A stretch of DNA of 64,000 bases from Puffinus mauretanicus. Lineage: Eukaryota; Chordata; Aves; Procellariiformes; Procellariidae. Location of the stretch: assembly GCA_023333565.1 (NCBI GenBank), contig JAJKFH010003165.1:1736001-1800000 (forward strand), given 5' to 3'. How positions within the stretch are numbered: the stretch's first letter is position 1; each line of letters begins with the position of its first letter. Shown one piece after another: positions 10,803 through 24,258 of this stretch. Below the pieces are notes generated by a model that was not told where the DNA came from, searched no databases, and saw only the letters and a program-made list of their open reading frames with translations. The translations under genes and the position numbers were made by a program.

Positions 10803-13800
10803 ATGCATGTGCATGAGTATTTAAGCTAGGTATTATATTTTGTCAAGTCTTAAAATACTTAACTTTGTGGTGTATTTGTGCTCTTAGAAATATGGTACCG
10901 AACATCACTGTTTTAAACTGGGCATTATACAAGTTTGCTGATTCTAATTTAATTATTGAAATCCTCGCTGGAATGAAACCAGCTGTCTCACCCTTGCAGC
11001 GTATATACCATGAACTTCAGACAGACGTGTGTGCATGAGAGCAGTCCCATTACTTTTGAAGGGAAAATCAGGATCACAAATGAACGTTTGCCTACCTGTT
11101 TGTAGGATCAGAGCTGTGAAGCACCTGGTACATTAAAGGTAAATGATGGCTAAACCCTTTACTGAGGATTTTCTGAGACTTCTTACTGCTTAAACTCTCA
11201 TTTTCATCCTGAGAATTAAAAGCTAAAATTATGCAAGGCTTCTCACTTGAAGCTTTTAATCAGCAGGAAGGTCAGTATGATGGGGTGCATCTCTTCAGAT
11301 TCGCCGCTCAGAGCAGTACGTGTTGCTACCCAAGGAAGCAGAGATACTGGTGTAGCTGGCCGTAAACCAAATGGGTGTCAAGCAGCAAAATCTGTCCTCC
11401 TAAGAAAACTTGATTCTTAACTGCTCTACAACTCCTTTTTAATTCCATCCCCATTGTCCTTTGCACTCCCCAGAGCTGGTTGTCTATTTAAAAGGGATCT
11501 TCCAGGAGCAGCTTTCCATCCGTCGAAGAGGGTAGAGGTGCAAGCTCATGGGGAGCAGCTGCCTGGGTTGTTGGAGTCGGCAGGAGCGGGGCCGCCAGCA
11601 CCTCAGACCATCAGGTGCTCCACAGAGTGGAGCAGAAGTCAAAAGGCCTGGAGACCTCAGGCAGCCACGTTGTTAGTGGGCTGTCAGTATCAGTCTTGCA
11701 GATGATAGTATTTATGATTTTAGTGCAGTACAATGGCATATACATACTGCAGTCCTAACTAAAACTAATCCTTCCAAGTCTTAGATTTGCACCTGAAGGG
11801 CCTCTCTAGACTTAGCAGCTCCCTTCTTCATATTTTGCTGGAGTTTTGATCTTTCCTCTTGCATTCGGAAGAGTTACATTATTCTGTAGCTGGCAGAAAA
11901 AAAGCCTGGGTAGGCTGTCTGGAGAGCGCCGCAGGGTACTTCACAGCACTGCACAGATTGCTAAAAGTTGAAATGTAGTCCATGGAAACTGGAGGCCAAG
12001 GAAAGTCCATGGAAGTTCTAGTCCATGAATGTGGGTGAATTTTGTCTTGAGCAAAAAGCCCGAGTCTCCTGTAGAGGCAGGGATGAGATGCTTCGGGCAG
12101 ACCTCCAACGTGCAGCCTGACCTCTCTGCAATAAACCCACGGGGATGCTGTGTCAGGGAGGTGGCCACTCCGGTAGGCTTTCGGAACTTGCTGCTGTGAA
12201 ATAATGAGGAAATGTTGTCCAGCAGCAGCATAGCGGATTTTAGGGAGGTTACCTCATCTTCATCAATATCTGAAGTATTTCTGTATATTGTGAGATATAT
12301 GTATCTAATGCATATTATACTGATAGAAAGCTATTAAATAATACACTTGCCAAACATTGAATGCATTAAGAAAAGGGTCTGAATCCACCTTGTATAAACG
12401 TGTGCTATAATAATGCTCATTAAGAGTGGCAAAATATGCTCTTGCTGCACTGTTGTAAATGCAGGCTAGCTATAACAGTTTGTTACAATTTAATACAAAA
12501 AGGTTAGATGGCTTGTTTATGTATCGTGTCACATTCCTGCACCAATTCTTACTAAAATTGTACCCCACCTTTTTGTGCCCTATGCACTTTCCTTCATTCG
12601 TGGATACAGCAGTATCTCCTGTGTAGGAAAATAAAAAATAATCTTGCTTTGCAATGTCTCATACATTAAATAGCAGAACTTACTGAGAAGGCTCAGAACT
12701 TGCCTAGCAATGGCATTAAGCTTCGTCCTTTTTCGTCTCCACAAGCTCTTGGTACCCAAGGTGAGTCACTGGTTTTTACTTTATTACATCTGTGGTTTTT
12801 TTCTTATCTCCCATTTGTGGATCTCATCAACACTAATGGTGAACAGGAGGATAAACTGGATGTGTTACCTAATTAGTGCTTATAAATTTTAAATTGACTA
12901 TTCCAACTTTCTGAAGCAGGCAATAAAATATTTCTCATGTGCATTGCATTTTAATAACAGGAAGAAAGAAGGATGAGCTTGAGTTTAGCTGTCTTGTATT
13001 GCTGAATGCTTTGTTTCAGCTGCTTGCAACTGCGATGGCCCTTTTGTTTAATTCTATAGCAGCTGTAAAATGCTGTGATTGGTGTGGTTTTGTTTTGTTT
13101 TTTTTTTTTCCCCCTAAAACAGAGGTAGCCTGTTTTAGAAGCACGTAACATACACCTTTGGGATTCCATTTTCATTAGGATGCTGAACAGTCCTAGATTT
13201 ACATCTTTCTTTGCAGATTGCAATTATCTCTTTTAATGACTCCTTTGTATTAAAGAAAAACAATGGAAATCTTCCAGTACAGTTAAAAGGTTTCTAATCT
13301 TCCTTAATTTGTAGGAAGATAGCAGCAGAAATCAGTGAAGGGCGAGAGGAAAAAAACGGAGCATCCAGATAAGCTTTCCTGGCTAAAGAAGTGCATAAAA
13401 AGATAGACATTCTCACTTCTACAGAATGGACCAGAGGACGTTCATTCTTGGTAATGGGAGTGTAGTACACCAATAATAGCTGTTTCTGGTCCTCTAAAAG
13501 CGACTGAAGTCAAGAAGGCTTGCTTGGAAGTGATAGATATTTAGGATCTGCAATATGAGAAGTGTGCTTTTTCATTAGAGGGTTCATAATGCAAATAGTA
13601 CACTGATGTGTGCCTTACAGACTGGGGACTGTCTTTTCACTTGATATTTGTTTAATATGGTTTTATTTTATTTATTTTATTAAGTTATTGGGGGCGGAAG
13701 AGATTTGTTGTCTTTGACATCAGAGCTTTTACCCTTTGGTGCTGCCATCCTGCAGAGGTCACTTTCCACTGAGGACAGGCTGACGCTAGTTCCTTCCTTA

Positions 13801-16800
13801 ATTCCTGGCTCTTTTAGGCGTCCTGAATATTTAAGTACAGGCTTTTTCAATCAGCTTGAAGCCAAATAATCACTTACTTGATCGGAGAAATTTTGAGAAG
13901 AGGGGAGCTAGAAAGCGAAGGTTAGTTACAACTGCTCAATGATATTCACAGCCATCCCTTTTGCCATGCAGATGGAGAACTGGATGGAGAACAGGACAGT
14001 ATTTCATGGAAATGTTTGCAGAAAAAAACATGTCACATTCTGAAGCTGAATTAATTCTGTGATTTGAACATTTTTAACCAGTTCCTCAGAGGATACACTG
14101 ACAACTGCTGTCACCAACAGCCTGATTTTATGCCTTGCATCCTCAGGATTTCACCCAGCAGCTGTGCGCAGCTCTCTTCCCAATAACAGCCTCATTTTTT
14201 GTTCCCAGTGGAGTTTAATTGTCTCCAGAAGTGAATGGTGATTTTTTTTTAAGAGCTGGTTAATCTTATATATGACTGTAAAGCTACCTCACCAGTAAAA
14301 AAGGTACCAATATCTGGTGTTTGATTGTACTGCCGAAGCAGGGCAGAGGCGAAGGCGACGCTGCATGCCTACGTCAGAAGTGACGTGCATATCGATGCTA
14401 GATGTAGCCTCTCCTTACTCTTGCCTGTGCTGCCATAAGGAAGGTGAAAAGAAGAGCAGCAGAGAGAGGGTTGCTTGGAAGGGCTCAGAGTGTGTAACGT
14501 GCTTATGATTTCTCTAGCAGTGGCCTGCCGGAAGGGTCTGCCCAGGTGTGTGGCACAGATGACGGAGCTGGTTTGGGTCAGTATTTATTAATGTACTGTT
14601 TCCTTCGCCGGTCTCAGCAGGGAGGACTCCTCGTGCGATGGCTTCAAGTGCTTCCCCAAGGACAGCTTAAAGGGAGAGAGTGGGGAAAAGTTTATCTGCC
14701 TTCCAAAATTCAACATCAGAGGAGTAAATTATTTATTTTTTCTCTTGCATTTTGTATTTTGGTGTTCAACTCCATTTCACAGATGCTCCTTAATTTTAAT
14801 TTCATTAGATGACATGCTCTTAAATCATGTCCCCTGTCTCTGGTCCTCTCCTTTTCAAACCTTTTGTGTTAGAAATTCCTAAAATATCATCAAAGTATTA
14901 TTTTTAGGTTCTTTTATGTCATCGGCGTTTTGTTCAATGACAATAGTAAGTAGTCATTTGATTGAATTGAATTCATCATTCCCAGCGTAAGTTAATAAGA
15001 ATGACTATGCTAAATTTGGTATGTGAAATCCACAGCTTGAAATTAGGACCTAGCAAGAACATGATGCAAAAACGCTGATCCTGCCAGGGAGATGCTGATG
15101 TTACATTTTATTTTTCTACTTCCTTTTTTTTCCTGTCATGTGATGAACCGTGTTTGTCCTGAACTTCAAATCCTTTCCAGCGTCCAACAGAAACTTAAAG
15201 ATGTTGGTTTGTTTGGCTCCTCCGGCCCTTTTTAGGAAAACAAAATATTTGGACTCAGGCAACAGATAAGCAGTAATGCTGTGTTTTTAAAACACTGCGT
15301 ATTCAGAATTGGGTAACAGGGTAATTCTAAGACCTTTGGTAGGATGAGGGCGATAAGAGCTTTTTTTTAAATGGTGTCTGCTAATATTTTCCTGTAGCTA
15401 CTTGTAATTGTAAGGACAATCGTGTCTTGTGCTTGTCTTAAATTTTGAACAGTTGTCGCTGCTGTCCAGAGAGCTGGTGATGCATCGTGGTTTTCTGCAT
15501 TGTGTCAGGAGAGGTGCTGGCATTCTCACAGCTGAACTGAACTGCCTTGTAATGAGTTGTAGCAGCGAAAGGAAGAAGGCAGGATGCAGAGCTTGTCTCA
15601 TCGCCAGGTTTTTTTTGTTTACTTTTCGTTATGATTAAATGCCTGTAAAAATAAGCCAGTGATTGAATCCAGTCCTTAATTTGAAAGGGACGAAATGGGA
15701 CTGGGAGTAGGAAATGTCATGCCTGAATCCCTTAATCATTAAAAATCAAAGCTTTTGGTGGTGTCCCTTGCTGAAACTTTTCTCCTCACTGAAGGCCTGT
15801 GTCTTTAAGATAAGGCTGCGGAGAGACCGCTCACTTTTGTTTCCATGGAAGAGGGCAAAGTGTTCTGCCACATGGGAGAGGACAGCCGGTACGTGGGCTC
15901 TTGGTAGGAATAAAGTGCTAATTTTAGCACTGTCCAGCCAAACCGGTACTGCCCTAATGTCACGGGCTGGAGGCAGCCACCACGGTGGTGTGTCTGCTGG
16001 TCTGGTCCCAGCAGGATGTATTGGCTTCATTGTGGGAACAGCCATACAAATCTCTCCCTCCAAAACCAGCTCATCCCCAGGGCTCACTCTGCAACACGAT
16101 CTGTCGCTACCCTTCTCGTCCCAAGCCCTTCTTTTTTCCCTATTCCTTGTCACAGGCGAGTAGAGATACATCTAGTCTAACTCTAGATGCTTGCGATGTA
16201 GATGTCTACATGAGAGTTATCCACCCCGAAGTCTCTTTGCAGTCAGTCCAGTGGAGAGAAGCAGGACTTTATATGCCTGTTAAAGGATGAGATGAGTAGT
16301 ACCCTGGAAATGCCGCCTTTGCCTGTAAAAGCATCTAGATGACCAGCTCAGATTTGCTAGGTTGAATCCCACCCGTGCCAGTCTCCTGGCCAGGACTTCT
16401 TAAAAATGGCAGTTAATCCAAATGAATGGTTTGGTTTTGGCTTTTTCATCTGGATGCATATTCCAGTAATACTTTATGTAAGTAACACCTATTTCACATT
16501 TGGCTATTCCCAGTACTAGAGTTTTGGAAGTGGATGGAAGTGTAGAAGGCCCAATGCATGATATCTGCTGGGAAGACCCCATGCTTTTTGTCATCCCTTG
16601 GGAAGGGCTTCTGGTTGACCTATAAACTGGTCTAAGAAAACATTTCCAGTTCAGGGACTGTCTTTAGATGCCTTATAGTCTAGGAAACGATCATGCTTTC
16701 CCTTCAAGCAAGTACTATGGCTCTTTTTTATTCTTTAATTCAGAAATCCGTTGTGCCTTTCTGTTTTCATAATGGAGCGTGCACTTCTTATTAAATGAGA

Positions 16801-19800
16801 AGATCTGTATGGACACTAGCTGTGACATTTGCTTGAATATTAAAGAGCTAATTACAGATCTGTGAGGTCTTATTTGTTTTGGCTGTCACTTGCTCAACAT
16901 CCCATTGTCACCTGCCACAGTGTCTGCATTTCTGGCCACAGCATGGGTTGTGCTGCCAGTGCGTTTTTTCCCATGAAGGAATTTATTCTGTAGTCCCAGA
17001 TTTTTATAAAGGGAAATGAGAGATGGTGCTATCCCGTATCTTCTGGTTTTCTCTGGAGCTATGTCCCAGGAAGCTTCAGGACACCTGGCAGGAAAGGAGT
17101 TAATGCACTGGAAAGGGATCACTGCAGACTGGGTGGGTTTGGTTTTTCTCTGCTTTAATCTTTGGTATTGCATAAACCTCCCTCCTTGATTTAGAAACTT
17201 TAAGCTAGTCCCCTGGCTTTGGGATAATAAAACAAACTCTTCCTGGAGAGCGGCAAAAATAAATAAAGTGTGTCCCTTGCTTTTGGAAAATGTACAGAAC
17301 AGTCACTTTTCTTCAAGAAAGCATCAACAAAGCCGGTCCACAGTCTGGCCAGGATTAATACTAATAATCCATTTCACCTCTGGCAGGGTCAGGTTGTGCT
17401 CTGGCCCTTGGATTTCAGCCTGGTGCTTTGAATCTTCTCCATGCCGCTCCAGAGAGACGCTGGTCTTTCCTCAGATGACTGTTGTATTACAAACCTTGCT
17501 TTTGTGGGTTTTTAGGGGTCCCAATCTGAGGGCCATTCTTCCAGGCTAGGCCCCGTAGGAAGCTGGTGCTGAGGCAAGGCAACAACATCTTTTGCCCTCT
17601 TCAAGAGAAAGAGTCAATCTTGGTGCTTGGCAGTGGTGTTTCAGCTCCACTAGAAACAACGTTAAACAAGCACAGAATGACAGGGAAGCGTGAACGCTGA
17701 GATAGCGCTGTACCTTTGGGGACTCTCTGGGGAGCTTTCTCTGCTCCGAATTTTCTTAACAAACAACAGAAAAAGGGAGATCACATCCTGTCCTTGCGTT
17801 TTTAGGAAGCAAAAAGTTGCCTGGCTTAAGAGCCGCTCTTTCATCATGGTATATTTTAGTTCAGTCAGTTATGAGAAGAACTTGTGTGTCATTAAACAGA
17901 TATTGATGTTAATGATGGCAGGATGCTGGCAAGAAAATTACCAAATGTTAAATTCATGGGCTAAATGTGATTAAATCTCCTTGATCCATTGAGGAAGTCC
18001 GGTTCAGATTGCTGGTAAGTACTTTTACTCATTAGTATGGAATTAGATCTTTTGTGTGTATGTGTGGGTGTTTTTGTTAAATTGAGACACTGAAAGGGTA
18101 CAAGAGGGACACACTTGGAAATTTTCCAGGCTTGGAAACTTGAAAGCACACATTTACTGTATAATCACAGTGGAAAATAATTCAAGACCTCTTGCTATCA
18201 CCTCTTTTCTTTACCATGTTTTCTTCCAGAACTTACTCTGAAGAAATTCTGATACTAATTTTAACTTTGAGTTCTGGTGACAAACAAGTTGTGCTAAAAC
18301 TGTACTCTTTGTAACAGCTTTCTGGATATCCCTCATGTTTGCAGGTGAGCTATCGTGAGAGTCCCTGAGTTTCTGAATCCAATGAAAACATTTTCTCATA
18401 CAGTATTTATCACATTTTAAAATGTTGCGGCTTTCTACAAAATGAGCTGCCACCAAGAAGAGAGAGAGGAAGCTTGAATGTAAACACTGATTTGCTCATG
18501 GAAAATATAAAAGCATTTGAGGTCATTTGGGAGAAGAATTATCCACAAAATGATCCCATACTAGAAGGACCCATCTGTTAAGTTCAAGCTTGGTTCCATG
18601 CTGGAAACATTGCGTAAGAAACAGATGCACTTTTTTAACAGATTATCTATCATAGTTTCCATAGTACGATTTCAGTGGGAATTGTGAGCCAAACATCAAA
18701 GGATAAATTGCTTAAGAGTTTATTGCCCCAATAAATCATTTTTGAATATGAGATGTGTACCAAAGCACCTTTAGCTGTTGTGGTGATACTAGTTTCTCCC
18801 TGGTGTGAGGGTCCCGGTGTTTTACTTTGGGGATTGACCGTACCTGTACCTGATCGGCTTGCATCGGGAAGAACCCCTCTTCAGGTAGCTGACATGACAC
18901 CTCTTACCCCGTTCTTCCAAGAATCAAACGCTGTGCTTTGAGGGAACATGGTGCATCTTCAGGCATCTCATCTTCCCTTTAGCCTCACGACAAGCTGGCT
19001 CCTTTGTATTATTTTCAGAATGCCTATGGGGTTTGCACCTGAATAGGAAGTGTTGAAAGGAGTGCACTCTTCAGCAAGCTCTTTGGACAAGGTAACTCCT
19101 GGGTAAAACAGCGTTGTTGGCATTTACTGCATTCCTTCCACCTACTCAGGGAGGAGGTAGCCACAATGGCCAGTCGTGTTTGGTGGATGGCATCTTGTCT
19201 GCAATGTAGCATGAAACCTTGAGATCTTGTTTCACATGCTGAAGAGGCCGGATGGCTTTTGCTAGATGGGGGACTGCCCTTTCCTCTCAGATCAATAAAG
19301 GACTTTGGAAGTGATTTCACCTGTGGGCAGAGGTAGCTGTAGGAGACTTACTGTCCTGAGAACATGGTGTAGCACCGTATCCACTACTCCGTGGAGGCAG
19401 GTGGGAACATAAAATACCTGTAATCCACAAGCCTGTATTTTTTCAGATTTCAGTTTCTGGTGCTGATCCATGAAACATTTTACTTGTTCTGTCTGAAATG
19501 CCTAAAAGTCTTTCTGGTTATTCACAACTTCTAAGGGCAACTATGTAGTAAAACAGGAATGTAGTAAAACGTGAATTTGTGCTGTATAGAATACAGATAC
19601 TAAATATTAGGCATCTAAGAAGAAAACTTTCAATGATGTAGGTCAAAAGGCGTGATAAGGGAGTGTACTGTATATATCCTGCAGATAACATCTAGTAGCG
19701 CTAGCTTAATTTAGAAAAGTGCAAAGAGGAAAATCTTGCTTTGAAAAGAGCTGCAAAATCTGTTTTTATAAAATGATGACATGAACTGGCCTCTGAGTAG

Positions 19801-22079
19801 GAAATGAACATTTTCTTGAAACAGAGATACTTTGTAAGATAAAAGCTTCAGAAAAGGATCATTTCATACTGAAGAGTCACAGATCCCTGGGGTGTTTTTC
19901 TGTGTTTTGATATCTGTTTCACGAAATGACAAGATAAAGAGGTTGATATAAAGGTAAGACTTTGTATGTATAGAGTCCTTTATTCTTTGAAAACCATCAC
20001 TGGTGGATCATTTCTAAAAATAGTGTTACAAGCTATTGAAATGCTACATCAGTTCAATAAAAAAGCCTGAGAAAAGAAAGATGATTCTTAAAAAAATCAG
20101 TTGCAAACTCATTCCTTATAGTGCTTGAATCCTTGAAAAATGTATTTCACTTTTAAATAAGAATATCCTAAAATGTGTATTATTGACAAAGGATCCTGCT
20201 GCTGAGGGGCAGACAATAAGTGCTCTTACTGTCATCATCCTCTGTGTCAGTGCTTTGTAAATCCAGAATCCCCAGCCTCTGATATTTTTTATGTAAATTT
20301 TCTGAGTGTTTAATATGACTTTATGTTTGTTTTCTGTCCCCCAAACACTTGGTTCCTATGGCAGCTGTTGGGGTGAAGTCCTGCAGAGCGTGTTTGCTGT
20401 GATTTGCTTTTAAGAGAGCTGTCTTTGAAAGTTTTGCTCTTGCTGGGATTCCTTTGGGTAGGGCACTGAACCTGGTGTGCATCTAGTAGAACACACATTG
20501 TGGAGAGACCACTCTCTGAGCAGCCCAGAAGAGCAGGCTGATGTGACCGTTGTCACCGAGCATCTCTCCAGCCCCACTCAGTGAATTTGTGGACTGACTC
20601 ACGTTGCCGTTCCCTGGTGGTGTCCTGACTGTGGGCTGGCATGGGTGCTGGGTGCAGGAGACACAGGGAGCTTTTCCTGCTGGCTGGAGAACGCCTCAGA
20701 AACGCTGCTTATGCCTTTGCTCAGGATTCTGCTTCTTTGTGTGAGTTTTTCTCACTTAGAAAATGAGGACCAGAAAGGTGACAGCAGTCAGCTGTCATCC
20801 TGAAATGAATATTTCTGCTTTGTACTTTCTTACAGAGATATTCAGAAGTTACTCTTGGGGGAAAAAGACATTCTGAGGGTAAAAGAACTGATACTAATAC
20901 TAATTTCTCCTTTGCTTTTGGCATTTTGGTGGTGGGGCACTGCCTCATTTTCTGGACTGCGACTGAGCGGGGCAGGAGGCAGAAAGCTGTTTGCGTGGAC
21001 CTTGAAGGAAAAACGTCAGTGTATTGTCTGAAAGGTAGGACAGAAAAGCCAGTAAGTGGCATAGCAGAAAGGACACTTGGGCTTGCACAGCTTCATGGAG
21101 ATGAGCCCAGGGAGACTTCACTCTCTCAATCCCTGAGAAAGAAAGGGGAAAGCCCCTCTGGCTGGTGCTGCTCAGTCGGCATTACCAGACTGCTGGCACT
21201 TGTCATCACAGCAGATATGGGGTAGGAACAGGTGATGTTTAGACACATTTAACAGTGACGTTTAGATATTCCTAGATGTAAAAGACTCTCACTAAATAAC
21301 CAATGAACCTGTTAATACTGTTTTATGTGTGGTTTGGTGAATAGTGGTAACATTACAGAGGAACTGGAAGTGGTATTTCAAACTGAGGAGAAATGATTGC
21401 AGAGCAGCCTACTCAGTCCAGTCAAACAAACAACTTTTTGAGGTATTCAGAAGCAAGCAGTGAGTTTTCCCACAAAGAACAGAAAAAAAGAACAGAAGCA
21501 TCAATAAAGAAATGTTTAAAAGCCAGAAACACAGACCCATAGTAAAAAACCATGAGTCCTGCTTAGTTACCAAAAAAGAAATGTGCCAATAGTAAAAGTT
21601 CTGTAGCTATTTATAAAATAAGGGATTGCATTTGCTCTGCGGGGATGACAGAGCAGAGAACCAAAATGATCAAATGAAAAATGTGCTTCAGCTTTCAGTG
21701 ATGTCCACTGAAGAAAAGAGGACTAATGGAAATGAGGCTTGGAAGTGGAAAATAGCACAACCAAGAAGAGAGCAACTCAACTGAGTGATTTAGAGGGTGT
21801 TTCTCTGATTATTGCCAGGTTCTTAAAGTAAATGCAACTGTAGATCTGGCAAAAAGGATTTTTTAATGAATATTAAGTCAGGCAAGTTGGTGACTGTCCC
21901 TAAAGGAACACAGGGCAGGAAATGTAGTCCTTAAATTTGAGAACAGGTAGAAAAATGTGGTCTAGGCAATATGGATTCATTAACTGAGTTTCTGTATGAC
22001 CTGAGGGCTTTGAACATGTATTGAAGGAAAGACTAATTAAAAACATGGAAGGGAATGGAAAATAACCTAACGCTTTTCT

Positions 22080-23060
22080 TTGAAAAGAGCTCATTTTCAA
22101 GAAAGGGAAATGTAGTAGATCTGATCTTTATTTCAATATTGCCTTGAAAATCCTAGGAAGTGTGGGAGATTGGTGTGCTGTATCTCCATAACCACAATAA
22201 ACTGCCTCTCTGTCTGTGCAAGCATTAATGGGAGTTATATACTGAGCAAAAGGTCAATCCTATATACTGAGCCAGACATCTGTCATGGTCCAAAATGAAT
22301 TAACATTTTTTATTAATGACTTGGAAAGTGGAGTAGAGTCTAAGTTTATTCACTATGCAGCCAATGCCAAACTGAGAGAAGAGTTGCTCTGCAAACATTG
22401 AATGACAAGATTAAAATTAATTTGTTTTGGTGAGCTAGGTCTGAAATAAGAGAGAAGTCAAGTGCAAAATACTGTATTTACTTAGCAGCAATCAAGGGCA
22501 CATCCCCACGATAGGGGATGAATTGTTCGTTAGGCAACAGAAGATGCAGCGATTATTGTTGCCTTGCATTTAATCTGCAGTTCAGAGTGGCATGTGTTGT
22601 AAGGGAAGCAAACACCATACCAGCATGTATAAACAGGACTGCTGCATACAAGACTTGCAAAGTAATCTGCCTACTCTACTTAGCCCTGATGAGGCTTCAG
22701 CAAACAAGTACTGTGTCCATTTTTAGGCATCCCTCATCAAGAACGATGTGGGCCATCTTGAGGTAATTCCGATCTACCAAAAGTTTACAGACTGCTATAT
22801 ATAAAAAAGTCTGAAAGAACTGGGATTGTTTAATTTACAGAAAAGAAGACGTGGGGGAGACACTCCAAATTTCTTAAATATAACCACAGGCAAAGAGGCA
22901 ATATAATTCTCTGTGTCCACAGCAAATAAGACCCCCAAAAATAGAGTGGAGACATGTAAACATCAGTATTTCTCTGATGATAAGGATAGTGAAGCACTGA
23001 AATAGATTGCCTAACCTGTACTTACATTCCAGGGAGAGCGATTTCACAGCTTTTCTAGGT
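22080..23060 (+). mobile_element. Ancient CR1-type LINE relic (reverse transcriptase end and 3' part)
   Basis: Translated in shifting plus-strand frames, this region reproduces the order of CR1 ORF2 motifs. First comes a GNVVDLIFIS segment near 22109-22138, like the motif before the SKAFDTV block. Then comes FINDLESG at 22309-22332, the conserved FINDL motif. Then comes YAANAKL at 22354-22374, where the family has the catalytic F/Y-ADD box. Further right, 22663-22760 resembles the CR1 3' segment around ACTGTGTCCA, and 22813-22860 resembles the section reading CTGGGATTGTTTA...AGAAAAGAAGA. Stops and frameshifts are frequent, so the copy is dead and old. The left limit is uncertain and could reach 21900 or further; the right limit is approximate. 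No avian 8-bp CR1 tail repeat is seen. Confidence 0.8.
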
Positions 23061-24217
23061 AGCTGTGTCCTGGAATAGCTCAGCTGTAGCTGATCCTGGC
23101 TGTCAGGATTTTCCAGCTATATCTTCAGTGACTCTTGAGTTTGTCTACAGCTGAGCACAAGGGTTTATACATCGATAAGAAACAAGCAGAGAAAGTGACA
23201 AGGTATTGTTCTAGAAAGAGGAAGAGCATGTAGATAGACAATGGCTAGAGAGTTTGTTGGTGATGAATTCTACTGTGAAGTGGGATATGTCTCCTGTACT
23301 TTTCAAATGCATGATGGAATTTGCCATAAACTGGCAAGAGAAAGAATCAAAGACTGTATGAAGTCCTCTGTTGCCAGTCTACATTACATAAAAAATACAG
23401 TGATTAATAGCAGTGCAAATTCTCTGGTGTGTACATAGTCCGTGTATCCAGAGACCTTAGAGATCTGTAGGATTATTTGCAAATCCCTCATGCGATGAAA
23501 AAGGCAACTGAGAACTACTGGCCTGAGTGCATCTTAAACCCAGCCTTTCTCAGAGATGACAAGAAGTATGTTTCTTGGACAAAGCAGCGCAGCTGCAACT
23601 GCGCATGAATTAGTCAGTCTAGCTGTTATAGGAAGACATTTTTTCTGCTTAATTCGTACATGATGTGGCACATGGAGCTGAAAATTTCTCGTTCTGTATA
23701 CTCATTAAAATAATGAGCAACATCTTTGCAAGCATGGTGGGTAGCATCGTTTGCATCAGTGTGACCAGAAATGCAGTTGTGGCACCCGTGGTATGTGCCA
23801 GACAGGACCGGCTCCGGCTCCCAGCAGCGCAGCCCCGCAGCAGGGCTCTAGCCCATGCTGTTGGGAGTGAGAAACGAGGAGGAGAAACCTTCTCTGCATT
23901 TACTGTGCACATACAGACAAGTTCTGAGTTGACATTGCTTCTTTGGTGTGGTTGATAGGGTAAGAAGCAGGAAGACATGTATGTTGGCCAAACCAATGCC
24001 TAAATACATGAATGGAGATGAACTTACAGTAAGTATCTTCGTAAGACCTGATTCAAAACCCATTTGAGTAAAAGAAGTTCTTCTGTTGGTGACAGATTTG
24101 GCTTATGTGGTTGCCATTTTCACTTTCTCACTTGTTCTTTTCTTCCAAATCTGTGAAATAAGCATTTTTTAGAATGGACTGCAAAAAGCGTATGTGTGGA
24201 GAACAGTTTGTATTAGA

Positions 24218-24258
24218 TTTTTTTCTTTTTTTTCTCCCCTCCTCCCCCCTTTTTTTTC
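24218..24258. repeat. 41-base pure polypyrimidine tract
   Basis: Every base from 24218 to 24258 on the plus strand is C or T, as alternating blocks of T runs and C runs. Such homopurine-homopyrimidine tracts can form triplex (H-DNA) structures. It could in principle be a splice-acceptor polypyrimidine tract, but the base right after it is G preceded by C, and no AG acceptor with an open exon follows directly. Confidence 0.85.

Larger units (their letters stand above)
6528..22079. other. Non-coding sequence with scattered small repeats and two CpG-dense patches
   Basis: No gene is supported in this 15.5-kb stretch. Open frames of up to about 158 codons (8987-9463, minus) occur mainly where GC content is high, overlap frames on the other strand, and match no family I recognise. 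Minor structures are listed separately: an 18-bp duplication at 7010-7048, a 12-bp tandem repeat at 8929-8957, CpG-dense patches at 9195-9465 and 10303-10440, and a short TG run at 10787. Poly-T and poly-A tracts occur at about 9509-9520 and 13100-13110. The part just before 22080 (from about 21300) may be a further, unrecognisably decayed section of the CR1 copy that follows. Confidence 0.65.

Noticed and set aside
15714..16171. Plus frame of 149 codons with a 141-codon minus frame over the same bases
   Set aside because: Open frames on both strands with no recognisable domain, no good splice or promoter context, and lengths compatible with chance.
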